Assembly (NCBI RefSeq): GCF_023343835.1
Contig: NC_064442.1
Coordinates: 18,214,501 to 18,278,500 of the forward strand
Direction: 5' to 3'
DNA from: Lagopus muta
Taxonomy: Eukaryota; Chordata; Aves; Galliformes; Phasianidae
Length of the DNA: 64,000 nucleotides
The notes below the pieces were generated by a model, which saw only the letters and a program-made list of their open reading frames with translations, was not told where the DNA came from and searched no databases. Both the position numbers and the translations under genes were made by a program. The number at the start of each line of letters is the position of its first letter. The stretch's first letter is position 1. This document shows, one piece after another, positions 46,471-59,042 of the stretch.

Positions 46471-49400
46471 TAAGAAGAGGATCAAGAATACAAGAGTGGT
46501 TTTATAAGGAAGGAACCACTCAAACTAAGTTAGATTTCAGGATGGGGAATTCTTTTTTATTCTCTTATTTTTAATACGCTACAGGATGATATGGTGACTA
46601 ATGACTTGGAAGTGACAGCAAGACTGTTGTAGGTTTTTAATTCTGGGTCTGGCATCGACTTTGTCATAATAATCCTTGTGGGATAATCTTGTTTCCTTCC
46701 TTTTCTTACCCAGAAAATAGGCAGAAGGTGTTGAAGTGAATCTGTAGGCCTACAGAAGATCATCTGGTGCAAAGTAGCCTGAACTTATTTCAGAAGCTCC
46801 ATGATTTTTATTCTGTGTACACTAAAAAACTGCTAGAGGGAACTTAGTAAATGAATGGTTAGTTATTATTCAGTCCTCCCAGTGGCTTCATCTAGTTCTT
46901 TAAAATGCCAGTTTATTAGTCATTTTACTTAGCTACAAGGCATTAATAAACATGAATGGCTAAAGCTGCCTTCATTGCACTTGGAAATCCATGCTGTATA
47001 GTTGCACAGACTTCGAAACCTCAATGTGCTGCATGCATTTTGTAGAGGAAAACTTAACATTTGTGGCTTTTAATTGGGATTCACCATTAGACAGCACTAT
47101 CACCCTCCCAGCAACCGAAGAGCCCCAGAGAATCCATGGTGAGCTTTTTTCTCTGAAACAAGTCCAAGCTGAAACTGGAATTCTGATGGTCCAGCTTGGC
47201 AGTAGTTCTCAGTACTCAGCCCACATAAAAAAAAGCCGTACAGTCCCCTGTTTAGTTCAGTACCATCAGTGATGTTTGTCATGATGCAACTCATTAAAAA
47301 ATAAAATAAAATAAGACTTAGGAATCCAGAGCATCCTAACGTTCTCCTTTTAAGGTCATCCTGCCTTTTAACTTGAGGCTGCAACTTCTACATTAACATT
47401 GTTTTGGTGCGTAGCTCATTCTTGGATTAGTTACCCTGTGGGAAATAGTCACTTCATTATGACAGTAAGGAGGGCATGAATTCAGTAGAGAATGGACTAT
47501 AATGATCTGGATGAGGGGCATCTGGGATCCTTTCCTGAGAATCACAGGTCTGCTTTCCATTACTCCCATTTAATGTGGGCACAAGCACCTGATGTGTGTG
47601 TGTGTGACCCCCTCAGAGGACACTCACCCGAAGTCCAAATAATGCTTTCATCTACAGTGTAGGCATATTAGGAATTCCATCAATGAGAAAAGCCTAGGAA
47701 GAGGAAGGAAAAGAGTCAGCTTCAGATGCATGTGACTGACAATTCCCCTCCAGGCTGGTTTTAGTCAGAATGCTAGAGCTGGCACTGAAAAGTATCAGAA
47801 GTGTAAGCAAAACACAGAGCTGAATGAGGAGGATGGCAACATCTCTACAAGAAGTGTGGAGAGAGCTTGGCTGACTTGCAAAACTCTGCAGTGAGATATG
47901 CCTTATTATTAAGCAACCATTCTGTTGTATGCTGGATCAAATCATCCACACACAATTCAGTGTTCTGGTCTTGAAGCAATATCCTTTAAGTGCTGTAACC
48001 AAGAGATATATACCTTCTGTGTAGACTGGGATTTACACAACTAACTCTTCAGAGCCCTGTTGGTACTGCAGCTCTGCAGTGAGAGAGCTATTTTCATTTT
48101 ACTGGTAAGGCTGATTGATGTTTGTAGCAGATGCTGGCAGGGTCAGAATGGGGATATTTCAAGTCAGGTGCATTGTCAGGTAGGTATGTGTTGCGGTGAG
48201 GGCGCTGGCAGATCTTAGAAAGGAAAATAAATCTTTCTGTTTCATCGTAGTGGTTTTGTGAAGGATACATAGACCTTGGCTGCCATCCTTTTAGGAGAGC
48301 AGTACAACAAAAACCACAGGGCTACCCGTTGTTCCTGGCTTAGATGGAAGCCTTTAATGGACAAATAGATCACTGTGACCAAAACCAGAATCTTGAACTT
48401 GTGAGGACCAGAAAGCTCCTGCAGACGTGGACTTGGATAAGTACTGAGTTTTCAAAAGGCTTTGGCAAAATCTACTGTTCTTTTTTTGAGAAAAGCAGCT
48501 AAAAGGGATGAGGTACAGTAGGATGAATAGCTGGAGAAACAGTAGAAACAGATGATAAAAGTAGATGATTGAGCCTTCCAATGGGAGAGTGCCAAGAGAG
48601 TAGTTTAGGGATTAGTACTGGGATGTAGACACTTCAGCATATACACAAATGACGCAGCCAAAGCCTATTAAAAGCCTTCTAGCCGCTGTCATTGGTCATT
48701 TGTTTTTCCCTTTCCAGATTTTAATGCATTTGTAACTTTTACTCTAGTTTCCTATGTGGAGTGATTTAGGACTAACTCAAATTATTCCAAATTTAGGTCT
48801 AATAGCTGGGATGGAGCTAAAGAAGGTTTTAAAAACCAAATATACAGAAAGTCCCAAATCTTGTTTTTAAAGCTTTCTGTGATGGAGAACCTGCGAGAAG
48901 CTTCATTGTGACAATCTGTAAGTTAGTTGTCCTCAATTCTAAAAATTATTAGCTTGAATCTGGCCTAAATTCTCTCACATTCTTTCTGTGAATGTGAGGA
49001 TCCTACTGTGTTTGGGTCTCTTCTCATTGTGAGTACTAGAGATTATTATCAAATAATTACTTCTTCCTTTCAGTTAACTAAAAAAGGTTCAGCGCTCAGG
49101 ATCTTTCCTGCTAAAGAATGTCTTCTAGTTCTTTTCCACTGAGCCGGATCCTTAGCCTGGATCTGGTGCCAACATCTTCTACCACAAGCAGCAAAGGCAG
49201 CCCTGAGTACAATTTAATCACCTTCTGAGAGTCTTCTGCACTGGGGGAGCCTTCCAAGAAGAGGAAGGGCAGAGTCACCAGAACAGCTCTGTTAACACCC
49301 CGTGTAGAGCAAGGGTAAGTGTGTGCTTGGAGGATACATGATTTAGCTAGCTTGTGATAATAAATTTCCCTCATATTTAAAGCCAAAGCAAGCTAGCAAA

Positions 49401-50039
49401 GTTTTCAGATTACTCAAAGTCACGGGAAGATGTTTTAACAAATTCTGTGTCAGCCCTACACTTGATGGGAAGATCAAGTCATTTTGAATCTCATATTCTT
49501 TAGCTCTTAAAGCAAGACTCAATCTGCTCTGTTTATTCTACTCCAGTCTTCTACCTACTAGAAGAAGTGCAGCATTCTCTAGTACTGAGAAGTGTGGGTG
49601 GCAAACACCTGATCTGAACCTTTTTCTCTCCTTAGAAGTTTGAAAAAAACAATAACAAAATTTCAAGCTTTCCTCCCATTACTCATGAACAGAAGAAAAA
49701 TAAGAATATTTTTATAGACACACATTTCTAAATAAATCTGTCACCTGATCCTGTTAACTGAAACCTGCAAATCCAAAGAAGTGGAAGTCTGTTGCTCCAC
49801 TGAAGCAGGGATTTGTGAAGGGTTTTGCAGAATGGTGAAAAACAAAGAACTGACAAGCAGAGCAGTGGCTAATAACAATGCAGTATTTCTTTGAGCAGAC
49901 TTTGCATCAGCTTATCAAGCATCCAAAACGACACAAAGTTGCTTAAAAGGAAAGAAGTGGTGTTTATTGTTGTTGTTCAAAGCGCTTCCTCTGGGAAAGA
50001 GTATGCACTGAGGTGTCTCCAGCTTTGGAATGCTGCTTA
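46471..50039. other. intergenic DNA without a supported gene
   Basis: Holds an AAAAT-type A-rich patch at 47297-47314 and a GT repeat at 47595-47608. No supported exon or RNA gene was seen. Confidence 0.6.
47595..47608. repeat. (GT)n microsatellite, short
   Basis: GATGTGTGTGTGTGTGACC contains about seven GT units. It is a likely length polymorphism and has no other significance. Confidence 0.75.
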
Positions 50040-50252
50040 ATCATAGAATCATAGAATCTTTTGAGTCGGAAGGGACCTTTGAAGTCATCTAGTCCGACTC
50101 CCCTGCCGTGAACAGGGAGATCTGCAGCTCAAGCAAATGATCAGCGCCTGGTCCAGCCTGACCTTGAATGTCTCCAAGGATGGGGCTTCCACCACATCTC
50201 TGGGCAACCTGTGCCAGTGCCTGACCAGCCTTAATCTGACATCCATCTCTGA
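50040..50252 (-). mobile_element. CR1 3'-end copy
   Basis: ATCATAGAATCATAGAATCT, GAGTCGGAAGGGACCTTTG, CATCTAGTCCGACTCCCCTG, GGTCCAGCCTGACCTTGAA and CACATCTCTGGGCAACCTG identify a reverse-oriented CR1 3' end of a further subtype. Confidence 0.92.
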
Positions 50253-52883
50253 GAGTAGGAGAAAATGATTTTGGCCTCTAGGTCTGCTTTACTAAGCTAC
50301 TTTATATGTATCCTTTTCTACAGCAATAGTGAACAGAAGGAGCAGCAGAAATAAATATTTTTTGCTAGTAACTTTGAGCTAGGAACACATAAAACCATGG
50401 AAGCTAGACACATTCCCTGTGTGACTGCAGGCATTTTTCTTTGTGCCAGACTCAGTGACAGATGTAGGTGCTTAAAAGTTGTCTATTGCAGCACGTAACT
50501 CTAAGCCCAGGATTCCCAGCTGAGCTTTCCAGTCCTGTGTCCCTGTAGCTCTGCAGGGGCTGCAGGTCAGGCAGGGCAGGGAGCTGACAAAACCAAGTAG
50601 CACAAATCATTTCTCCCCATTGTCTTACTGCACTTCAGGCACGCGTGGGGCTTCACATCATCTAGAACCCATTGTCTGTCCCTGCTCCAAGAACGTTTTT
50701 ACAAATTGCATGGGAAAAAACATTGCCTAAAGAGTCCAGGAAGCAGCGTCTAGACCTGCTCTGTGTTGCCATGCTTTTCCATTAAATAGTACAGAGCAGT
50801 AGCATGCAATGCAGCATGAAGTTTGCTCATTGATTTCACTGAAAAAAAGCACTCACAAAAGAGCCAAGTGAGCGAGATCCCTCCCCCGCACAAAAAAAGC
50901 ACACAAACGCAAGACTACCATCCTCTGAGACAAATTTATACAATGATGAACTGATACTATCAAGGCAATGGCCTCGAGTGTCTATAGAGCTTTGTTCAAA
51001 CTCTTACACAAAGGTCAATGAAGTGTTGAAAACAAATGAAAGCATTGCCTGCAGGAATTAATCAATGGGGAGTGCCTGGCTGGGCCGCTAGAACAGCCTT
51101 GGCGTGGGGCAGCAGCCCTGCAGCTCAGCTCCAGCAGCACGTGTGCTGGGCCAGTGTGGGGAAGAAAAGCTTGGTTAGTCCTCAGTGTGATCATGGCCTG
51201 AGAGAGGGCCGTGACCGGCAGGGAGTACCCAGGGAAGGCACCAAGAACAAAGTCCTCATGGAATCTTGGGGGTTTCCTGGGTATCTCTTCTTTGTCAGAT
51301 GTACAGCACTTTTACTAGGAAGTCCAAACCTCATTATCAGCCACTTGGGTAGTGCACTGGTTCCTAAAATACCATTTAAAATGGAGAACAGGAAAGTGCA
51401 TTTTCCTCCACATGTAAACCTTTCTTGATCTCAGAGGGTTTTAACATTTGGGAAAAGAAAAAAGCCCACATACACAAAAAAACAGGGAAGTTCACTTTTT
51501 GGTAAAGATGAGGTCTTCAGAATGTCAGCTTAGTTGGCTGAAGTCAACAGTGACCGCAAGGAATCTTGGCATGGAAGTTATACCCTCCTTAATGGTAGTG
51601 TTGTAGCATAACTTTTACATCCAGAAAAGCAAATGCAATACAGGCAGTGCTCACCCTTCCCTCTTCCCCTATTTACTTTCTTCTCCTCTGCTTTGGATCC
51701 ACCCATCTCTATCCGCTGCCACTTTTCCCTGCAGTAGCTCCTCAGCAAAGCCCTCTCCAAAACTGAAAAAGCAGAAAGGAGATGCATAGCCCTGAACTGG
51801 CATTTGGAGATCACGATATTATTTACTCTTCTACTATGATCAGTTCTGCTGCTGTTTGGGCTGGGACTGGGCTACTTTGCTGCAGCCCTGAGATCAACAG
51901 AATTTTCTAGGTGCTTCAGTAACACTTAAAATTCAACAAAAGTAACAGCCCAAATTGGAGCTGAAGCAGTTATTTTGATCCAGAATTGAGATAAAAGCTC
52001 AAGTAGCACAAACCCAAATGTACCCGTGCTGACACAGACATGTGCAAACTCAGAAAACAATCTCAAGCTTTAGGATAATCACGAGCTCTTTCTGGTGGTG
52101 ACTGGGTTACACGTAGTCACTGAACGTCCAGTTTCCAAAAGCAAAGCCCAGACAGAGGAGACCTTTATTTTAATCTCACAGAATTATGTGAGCCTTATCA
52201 TCTGCTGCCTCTTCCCTTTCCTCTGTTTATCTAGTGGCTCACTGAGGCACTCAGCGTTGCTGGCAGTTGCAGACACTGCTGCTGAGCAACAGAGTGGCAG
52301 TGGCACAGATTGCTCTTCTCTCACAAGATAATGGGGATGTCTTGAGGACTTAGACTGGCATGACCTGATTATTTGTTTGCAGAGGATATACTCATTGCCA
52401 GTAAGACATGAGGTGTGGGCAGAAATGCTGTATCTCCCTTGACTTTGGCCTTGCTTTTATTGGCAGTGAAATTCTATTCCACTGAAGTTACTGATGAGAG
52501 GGATAACTACCTGAAACATACTCTCTGTGGCAGCAGCATGACCTGCATCAGGGGAAACAATAAAGTGGGATTCTCTGCTTGAACCTCTTCAGCTACCATC
52601 TGGTTTAGACATGTTGGCTATGCTTGTTTTTTGCCATTTTGCTGTTTTCAAGAGTTCGGAAATCACGAGTAAGCATGAAAATGTGTAAGTTGTTCCCCGA
52701 TTTCATGAAAAGGTTTCTAGCTGCTTACCTAAGGAAATGGAGCACGCTTTGTATCCACTGGTCTGTCAGTTTCTTATTCTAGTATTTCAACCTGTTTGAT
52801 GGTTTAAAAGAAATCTGACAGAGGAATCTTCTTGAAAATACTATCTTTCCACCTGTTTGTGAAAGTAGGTAGCTGGAGAAAGG
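50253..52883. other. intergenic DNA without a supported gene
   Basis: The plus-strand open frame at 51036-51428 (130 codons) is the longest in the intergenic region. It has no domain, signal peptide or repeat structure that I recognise and is probably chance, helped by local GC content. Confidence 0.55.
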
Positions 52884-53000
52884 AATCATAGAATCATAGC
52901 TTCATAGAATGGTTTGAGTCAGAAGGGACCTTTAAGATGATCTAGTTCCAACCCCCTGCTGGAGGCAGGGACATCTCCCGCTAGCCCAGGTTGCTCAGGA
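52884..53000 (-). mobile_element. CR1 3'-end fragment
   Basis: ATCATAGAATCATAGCTTCA, GAATGGTTTGAGTCAGAAGG and GATCTAGTTCCAACCCCCTG form a reversed CR1 3' end, cut short after GCCCAGGTTGCTCAGG. Confidence 0.9.
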
Positions 53001-53038
53001 GAGAAATCCTGTTGTGCCCCACTGAGAATAGGAGCTAT

Positions 53039-53095
53039 AGGATCCTAGAATTATGTGATAATTTAGGTTAGAAACAACCTCTGAGGGCCTTATGC
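53039..53095 (-). mobile_element. degenerate CR1-like tail
   Basis: GGATCCTAGAATTATGTGAT followed by TTAGGTTAGAAACAACCTCTG resembles a worn reverse CR1 3' end lying 40 bp from the better copy. It is too diverged to be certain. Confidence 0.35.
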
Positions 53096-56000
53096 TCAAA
53101 GGGCTTTCTGCTGCAGCCTGCACACCAGCACTGGTAAATTAGCAGACATCAGAGAATCTGCATGTGGTGGAATCATGAATCACAGAGGGAAGGTATAGAA
53201 TTCTGCACCTTAGGCATGGGAGACTGCAGACACCAAACACTGATCTATGGGATGTTTCTTTCATAGCCCTTTTGCTCACAGAGCAACTTGTTTCTAATTA
53301 GTAGACAGCCTCTTATTTAAATTTTTAAAATCCTCTGCCTTTCTTCAGCAATGTGATGCAGTGTTAAGATACTTTCATAAAGATGACAAGTTCTTACAGA
53401 CTTAAATGAGGGAGAACTGCATACATGTCTGAGCGGTAGTACAGGGGTGAAGCTGGTTTGGTGTTGCATCAATGTGATGCTGAGCTGGCTTCAGTCACGC
53501 TCTGAAATGAGTTAAAGTCAGCCCTGACAGAATTCAGATCATCCAGCACTGAGTGCGGACGTCCCAGAGTTGAGCACTGCCAGTGCTGCTATTAGAGACA
53601 ATAGCACGTTTCCCATCAAATCCAGCACTGCGTGACAATCAAGAATAGTGCAGTTCACGTGGACAGAAGATGCACTGGCGAGGACGGGCTCATGAAGAGG
53701 GATCCATGATTCTTTGGAGCTACAGCTCATTAAGCGGCGCTGAAAGGCGCTATTTGGAGAAAGAGACGCTTGATAGCCACTGAACTGATCCAGTCTGAGC
53801 AGGCCTCCCTGTGCTGCCTCAACTCTCTTCTGAATAATTCCAGATGATGGTAGAAAAATAATAAGTTCTTGGTCTTTAAATAGTAATTTGATGGAATGTA
53901 CATTTGGAAAGCAAATGTTATTGAAGCCTGAGATGCGAGCTTACTATGAGCATTTCAATGTGAATATTGAGAAGCTCTCTAGTGGGGTCTAGACCACAGT
54001 GAGGAAATGTAGACCATCCACAAACTACATGTAACTGTGACTAAACCATACGGTTACTGTGATCTCAGCAACTTCCCAGAATCTGTGTAATTTCTCTTCC
54101 TCACAGCTTCACTCCTGGTTACTGGTCCTTAAGATTTCTGTCTGCTCAGGGAATATTACAGGTCAGGTGGCAAGGGGCTCTTGCTTATCAATCAGTTTCT
54201 GGCTGTGATTTTTATCTCCTTGCAGCAGAGAGGATTATCAACTTTAGTAGAGTTGTAACCACTTTGAAAATCCTGATGTTTATTTTCTGCACAGTCTGTG
54301 ATACACGCCCATAGGTACTAACATGGCTGATTTTTTTGGATAGCATTTCCTTTTTTTGCAGTTCAGTGGCAAAGCTGTTGGTTACAAGCGCATTCCCAGC
54401 AACCCCCTGGAAATACATCTCAGGCAAGTGCTCCTATTTTGATTGTGGTTATGAGGATGAGGAGGGTGAGGTCGCTCTGGGTTTGTTTGCCAGTGGAGGC
54501 TGGACAGATAATAGCTTTCCAAGTACTTCCTGACACGGGCTTTCCTGGTGCTGCTGCATCTCCATGCCAGGCTTTGCAGCCAGTGGTCATTGGGATCTCT
54601 CAGCTCCCACCCATGAACTTTGAACTCATCCTTCTCTCAACCCAACTCAGTTTTTATGCAGCAGCAAAAGAGGGCTTTCTGCTTCCACCCTGATATGCAG
54701 CACAGTGGAACTCTTCCCTCTTCCCCCTGCCCTATGAAGTGAGTCCCCACCACCCACCGTTCTGGCATGTATCTCACTTCTCACTGCTCAGCACTTTCCT
54801 TATTGTGACCAGATGCTCAGGTGCCTTCTCTGTGCCTTAAATAGGTTTCAGCATTTGTTCCAGCTTCCCGCTTGCCGTTCCTATCGATAGAGCAATAAAG
54901 GAAGCACTGGTTGAATTTCAACAATCCAAGGGTGACAGCACATCTGTGTCAGTAACAGGGGCAAGAGGGAGGTAAGATTTCTGTATTTGTGATGAATATT
55001 TGTTCTGGTGTGATCCAAGCTGTAGGGGCAGTAAGTGAAGGCTCTACCACTAAAAGCCCAAGATAAAATTTCCCTGTTCTATAGTTTAGTATTTCATATT
55101 TTCAAATGCCATGAGTTAGAACTCATGGTTTCATAGTTTCCTGCCTGTTAGGAACAATATGCAGCTTTGAAGGGACTTGCTTAGCTCCTCCAATCTGCAT
55201 CACACGTTAATTGACTCCTTTATCATCTGAGAAGCCAAGGGCTCCAGGTGACATCTGAAACTCTCACCCAAGCAAAGATTGTCCTAGCAGGCCAGCGTGC
55301 AGGAAGCTTGCACTGCTGCTTCCTGTACCCTGAGCTGGAGGATGGGAGTTTGTGTGATTCTCAGTCTGTTCTTGCATAATCCTGGGCTTATTAGTAATGT
55401 GATTTTTCACATTTGTGTGCAGCACTGTATTTTCATTAAAGTAGCACCACATATAGGTGCACACAGAGGTGATGAAATCCCTTAAGAACTAAGTGAATCT
55501 TTGTCTGCTTCGCCTGCATTCTCCCTGCCACATCTACTCCCTTTGTATCTACACCAGGTCTTGAGCAGTATTTGACAAACATTGTTAAAAAAAGAGAGAA
55601 TTTCCCTCAGAAAGTGTTCTCCCTTTCCCTGGCAGGTGGGTTCCCTGTACCCACTTTGAAGGTACTGTGCAGCCAGTGATAGAACAGTCCCAGTGCAGAT
55701 AGAGCAGCCCTGGTCCCAAAGTGTTCTGAAAACCTGCCTAGAGAGGACCGTGTGCTAACGTGGAAAGCATTGCCATAATGTCAATAATAAATAATGGCCA
55801 TGATAGTTTCATACCATTAGACAAGGATAATTCCCAGCCTCCTGCACTTAATTCTTGGAAGACTCTCAAATAAAATATAATTACTTTGAAGTTCTCTGGA
55901 TACCAAATTGCCACTACATTTTGAGGACTTTGAATCTTCCTCTGAGTTCAGTACCTGTGACTCCTGGAGCCAAGTGTTAGAAATGTTTAGGAACCTGCCC

Positions 56001-57479
56001 TTGCACACAGCCACACGAGAATTCACGTTCTTGTTTTGGGCTATGTGTTTGATGAGGTCTGGATTCGAGACAGCACTAACTTTCTCATTTCAGGTTAAGC
56101 ATTTTTTCATTCAAAATGGGACTATAATAGCTGCTAAAATGATGTGCTGAAAAATTGCTTCAAGCAAGTGTGATATTAAAGAGTTTTACAGACAGTTTCA
56201 AAGGTAACAAGCGTGGTCCCCAAGCAATGATTTTAAAAACTTATCTGTATCTTAGGAATCATCTGCCCCATGCATAGTCTGGACATCAGTGGCCTGGGGA
56301 GTGCTAGGCAGAGGTCTGAGCACCGGGGTGTCTGCATGCTTCTGTCATCGTGCAGCAGTTTGTGCCAGGCAGCCTGACTCAGTCTTTGCACCTGATCATT
56401 TTCTTTCTTAGCTGCAGAAGTGATGAAGGAGCATTCTGCTGCTTGGATGCTCTGCAGTGTTCTCTTCCCACCTCAGGGCTCTAAGAGAATCTTATTTGTG
56501 TCATCAAATAAGGCAGCACTTCTTAGAGAATAGCCCCAGAAAGACCAGGAAATGGAGTGTGGGTATTTTCTGAGAGCAAGCTAAACAGTGTAGCTGAAAG
56601 AGGACGAGCAGCTTGATTCCTTGAGCACGTCCTTTATTGCTCTGTCATTCTCTGGGAGCATTAAGGGCTGTGTTGAAGAAGCCGCATCAGTTTCAGATGT
56701 TATGCACCTCATTAATCAAAACACATCCTTTTGGAAGGCAGTTGATTGCAGCTCAGGCACAGAAGTGCATCCCTAGTGCCTCAATAGGAAAAAGTAGAGG
56801 AAAATGACCTTTAATGTGATCGCTGGCTTAGTTCACAACATCTCATCTGCATTTGAAAATCAAGATTTATTTCCCCAGAAAAGCAGACCTTGCGACTGAA
56901 ACAACAGCAGTAAGTCATACTTGTACCAGGTAGCATCTCTGTAGAGTATGTCAAACGAGTCACTGCCAGTCCAGGTTGTGCTGGGAGGTGATAGGAGAAG
57001 AGAAGCAGGTGAATGCTTCAGAGAGAGGATTGGAGAGAGAACAGGCAAACAAGGATGAAGAAGCAGGTGCTGCCTGTGGGCACGACGCAGTCACTGCTGA
57101 TGGCTGCGTTCCCTTAAGTGAGAGCTAAGTAGCATCCTGCTGCTTTAAATGGCACGGTTACCTTAGGCCGATAGCAAGGGACTCCTGGGGGAGGAAGGGG
57201 AACGGGAACGTTCGCTTGTGAAAGCACAAGCACAGCTGTTCTCAGGGAGACGGTGAGGATTTCCTCACTGCTTGCAGTGGACACTCGCTGCCTGTGCTTC
57301 TCTCTCTGCAAAGTGCACGTGGCTTCCTTCTTCGGGGAGCTATGATTTAAATGTATAAAACAACAAGCTGCATCTACTGAGCCTATGCAAGCACTCTCTT
57401 ACATGGCTAAACGGATTCTTAATTGAACTCCACTGGTTTCAAAGGCTTTACATTAGGAAATAATTGGACTCGGTTTATC
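53096..57479. other. intergenic DNA upstream of HCN4
   Basis: No gene can be supported. The stretch 53530-53780 has more CpG than its surroundings, a hairpin-like inverted repeat, and paired GGCGCT words, and is listed as a candidate regulatory element. From about 57380 the sequence grades into the HCN4 CpG island. Confidence 0.55.
53530..53780. promoter_or_regulatory. candidate distal regulatory element
   Basis: This is a locally GC/CpG-richer block in AT-rich intergenic DNA. It contains an inverted repeat TGCTATT-agagac-AATAGCA at 53587-53606, CACGTG-like TTCACGTGGAC, and two GGCGCT words in CGGCGCTGAAAGGCGCTATT. It resembles conserved noncoding sequence in character only; conservation was not tested. 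Confidence 0.25.
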
Positions 57480-57719
57480 AATCTAACGCTTCTTAAGCAC
57501 TAGGGAATAAACAGCCGTTCCCAAAGAAGGGCAGGGCTCGGCTGATTGCCACGGCTTTTCTTCCTTTTCTCCCAAACGGCGAAAGGCAGGCAGAAGCCCT
57601 CTTTTAGCCATTCTCCTCGGCCTCTGCTACACGCGCTGCGCCGGAGCAGCGGCAGGAGGGAGGATTCCCAGCGGATCTCCCTGCCCGCAGGAGCGGCCGG
57701 GGCCGGGCGCAGGAAGCGC

Positions 57720-57726
57720 TGACTCA
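57720..57726. promoter_or_regulatory. AP-1/MARE core (TGACTCA)
   Basis: An exact TGACTCA lies in the context GCGCTGACTCAGTGC, within the 5' part of the HCN4 CpG island. The flanking TGCTGAC-like bases would also suit MAF-family binding. Single-site evidence only. Confidence 0.3.
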
Positions 57727-58222
57727 GTGCCCGAGCGAAGTGGGCTTCCCCGTGTGCCGTGCGAGAACCCACGCACCGCATCCCGCACGGCCCTGCCCTG
57801 CCCTGCCGGCCCCCTCGTTACGGTACGGGAGCCCTTGGAGATGCTGCTTGTCTTTTTGAATTACTTTTACGGCTCCAGCCCCTCAGGGGAGAAGTAGTAG
57901 CTTTTCGCGCGTCTAACGGGAGTGCACGCAGCGGAGGAAGAGAGGCTTTCAAACCTTGGGTGGTGAAACACACGGTGGGCTTCCCGGCAGGCAAACTTCT
58001 GCCGGAAAAGACAGGCGTTCCCCAGCTCCCTGCTTTGCATGCGAGTGCGATTTTCAAGGTGAAGCGATACTTTTCCTTTAGATTGGGATTCGCCCCTGCC
58101 CACAAACCCCCCATGTCTTCGCGAGAAAACCTGCGGCAAAGCAGCTGCAACTCCAGAAGGAGAAAGGCTCGTCAGCGTGGAAGAGAAAAAGGAATCTCGC
58201 TCCTCTTATTTTTACGACGCTG

Positions 58223-58232
58223 CTATTTTTAA
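58223..58232. promoter_or_regulatory. MEF2-like site (CTATTTTTAA)
   Basis: CTATTTTTAA is an exact match to the MEF2 consensus YTAWWWWTAR, about 0.9 kb upstream of the HCN4 start codon. MEF2 regulation of HCN4 in heart muscle has been reported in mammals, through an intronic element as I recall. Whether this site works is inference. Confidence 0.4.
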
Positions 58233-58870
58233 ATTACCATCGCTGCGCTGCCCGCAGTTCTCGCTGTTACACCACATTAAGCCGGGCTCTCGCTCAGGCA
58301 GCGCCGAGGCGCGGCGGGCTGCTGGGCAGCGCAGTGCCCTCCTGGTGCAGCCCCGCTGCGCTGCGCTGCGGCGAGCGCTGACAGCCACACGCAGCCTCGG
58401 CAGCCAGACGTTGCCCTTTTAAGAAGCCCGGGTGCTGGCTCAGGTAGGCAGAGCCTGAGTGCAGTAGTCGCTCCTATGGCAACCCACAGAATGGGATCGT
58501 TTCATGAATATTCCCAGGAGCAGGGGCTGCATGAGGAATAAGTGATGACAGTGATGTAAGCAAGCAGTGGCCGCTGCAGGTTGCAGTTCATTGTGTTACT
58601 GGCAGGCAGGTTGAGGAGTTTGAGGTACCCGGGCTTGCGTTTGGCTTTCCGGAGGATGACTGCCCGCCCGGAGACACGGCACATTTGCATCTGGAAGCCA
58701 ACATGGCAAGGCTGCTGCCGCTGCCGCCCTGCCTCGCCTTCCAGCCAGGAGTGCGCGGCTGTCCTCTAGACTTCTTGCCCGGTGCGCTGGATCTGAGCAG
58801 ACAGGGATTGCAGTAGCACTCACCAAGGGGAGGCAAGCAGCAAGTAGCCAAATCGGGACGAGGGAGGAGA

Positions 58871-58945
58871 GGGGGGGGCTTTTTCGCCTTCCCTCCTTTT
58901 TTTTTTTTTTCTCCTTTTTTTTTTTTTTTTCTTTTTTTCCTTCCG
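58871..58945 (+). repeat. G8 run and long pyrimidine (T-rich) tract
   Basis: A run of eight G at 58871-58878 is followed by T14 (58897-58910), CTCC, T16 (58915-58930) and T7, ending in CCTTCCG. It lies in the probable 5' UTR/promoter of HCN4 about 190-260 bp upstream of the ATG. It creates a false lysine-rich reading frame on the minus strand. The homopurine/homopyrimidine strand bias could support unusual DNA structure and is likely to be length-variable. Confidence 0.8.
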
Positions 58946-58951
58946 TTCTGG

Positions 58952-59002
58952 ATGCGGAGCCCGTGCTTTGATGCAGAGCCTGTGGATGCCACAGCCTGGT
59001 AA
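58952..59002 (+). other. upstream ORF 1 of HCN4 (16 codons)
   Basis: The ATG at 58952 opens a 16-codon frame ending at TAA (59000-59002). It overlaps upstream ORF 2 in another frame. It matters only if transcription starts upstream of 58952, which the sequence does not show. Confidence 0.4.
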
Positions 59003-59042
59003 GGAGATGACACGCCAGTCTCTGGTCCCTCCTGCCCCTTGA
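58971..59042 (+). other. upstream ORF 2 of HCN4 (23 codons)
   Basis: The ATG at 58971 opens a 23-codon frame ending at TGA (59040-59042), about 90 bp before the HCN4 ATG. Together with upstream ORF 1 it could lower translation if present in the mRNA. The GGTAAGG inside it could instead act as a 5' splice site in an alternative leader. Confidence 0.4.

Noticed and set aside
51036..51428. 130-codon plus-strand open frame in the intergenic region
   Set aside because: No domain, splice context or repeat-encoded protein recognised; this length is expected by chance somewhere in 45 kb.
57500..58232. Open frames of 93-157 codons on both strands in the HCN4 CpG island
   Set aside because: GC-rich sequence lacks stops in all frames; the frames overlap on both strands and show no domain.
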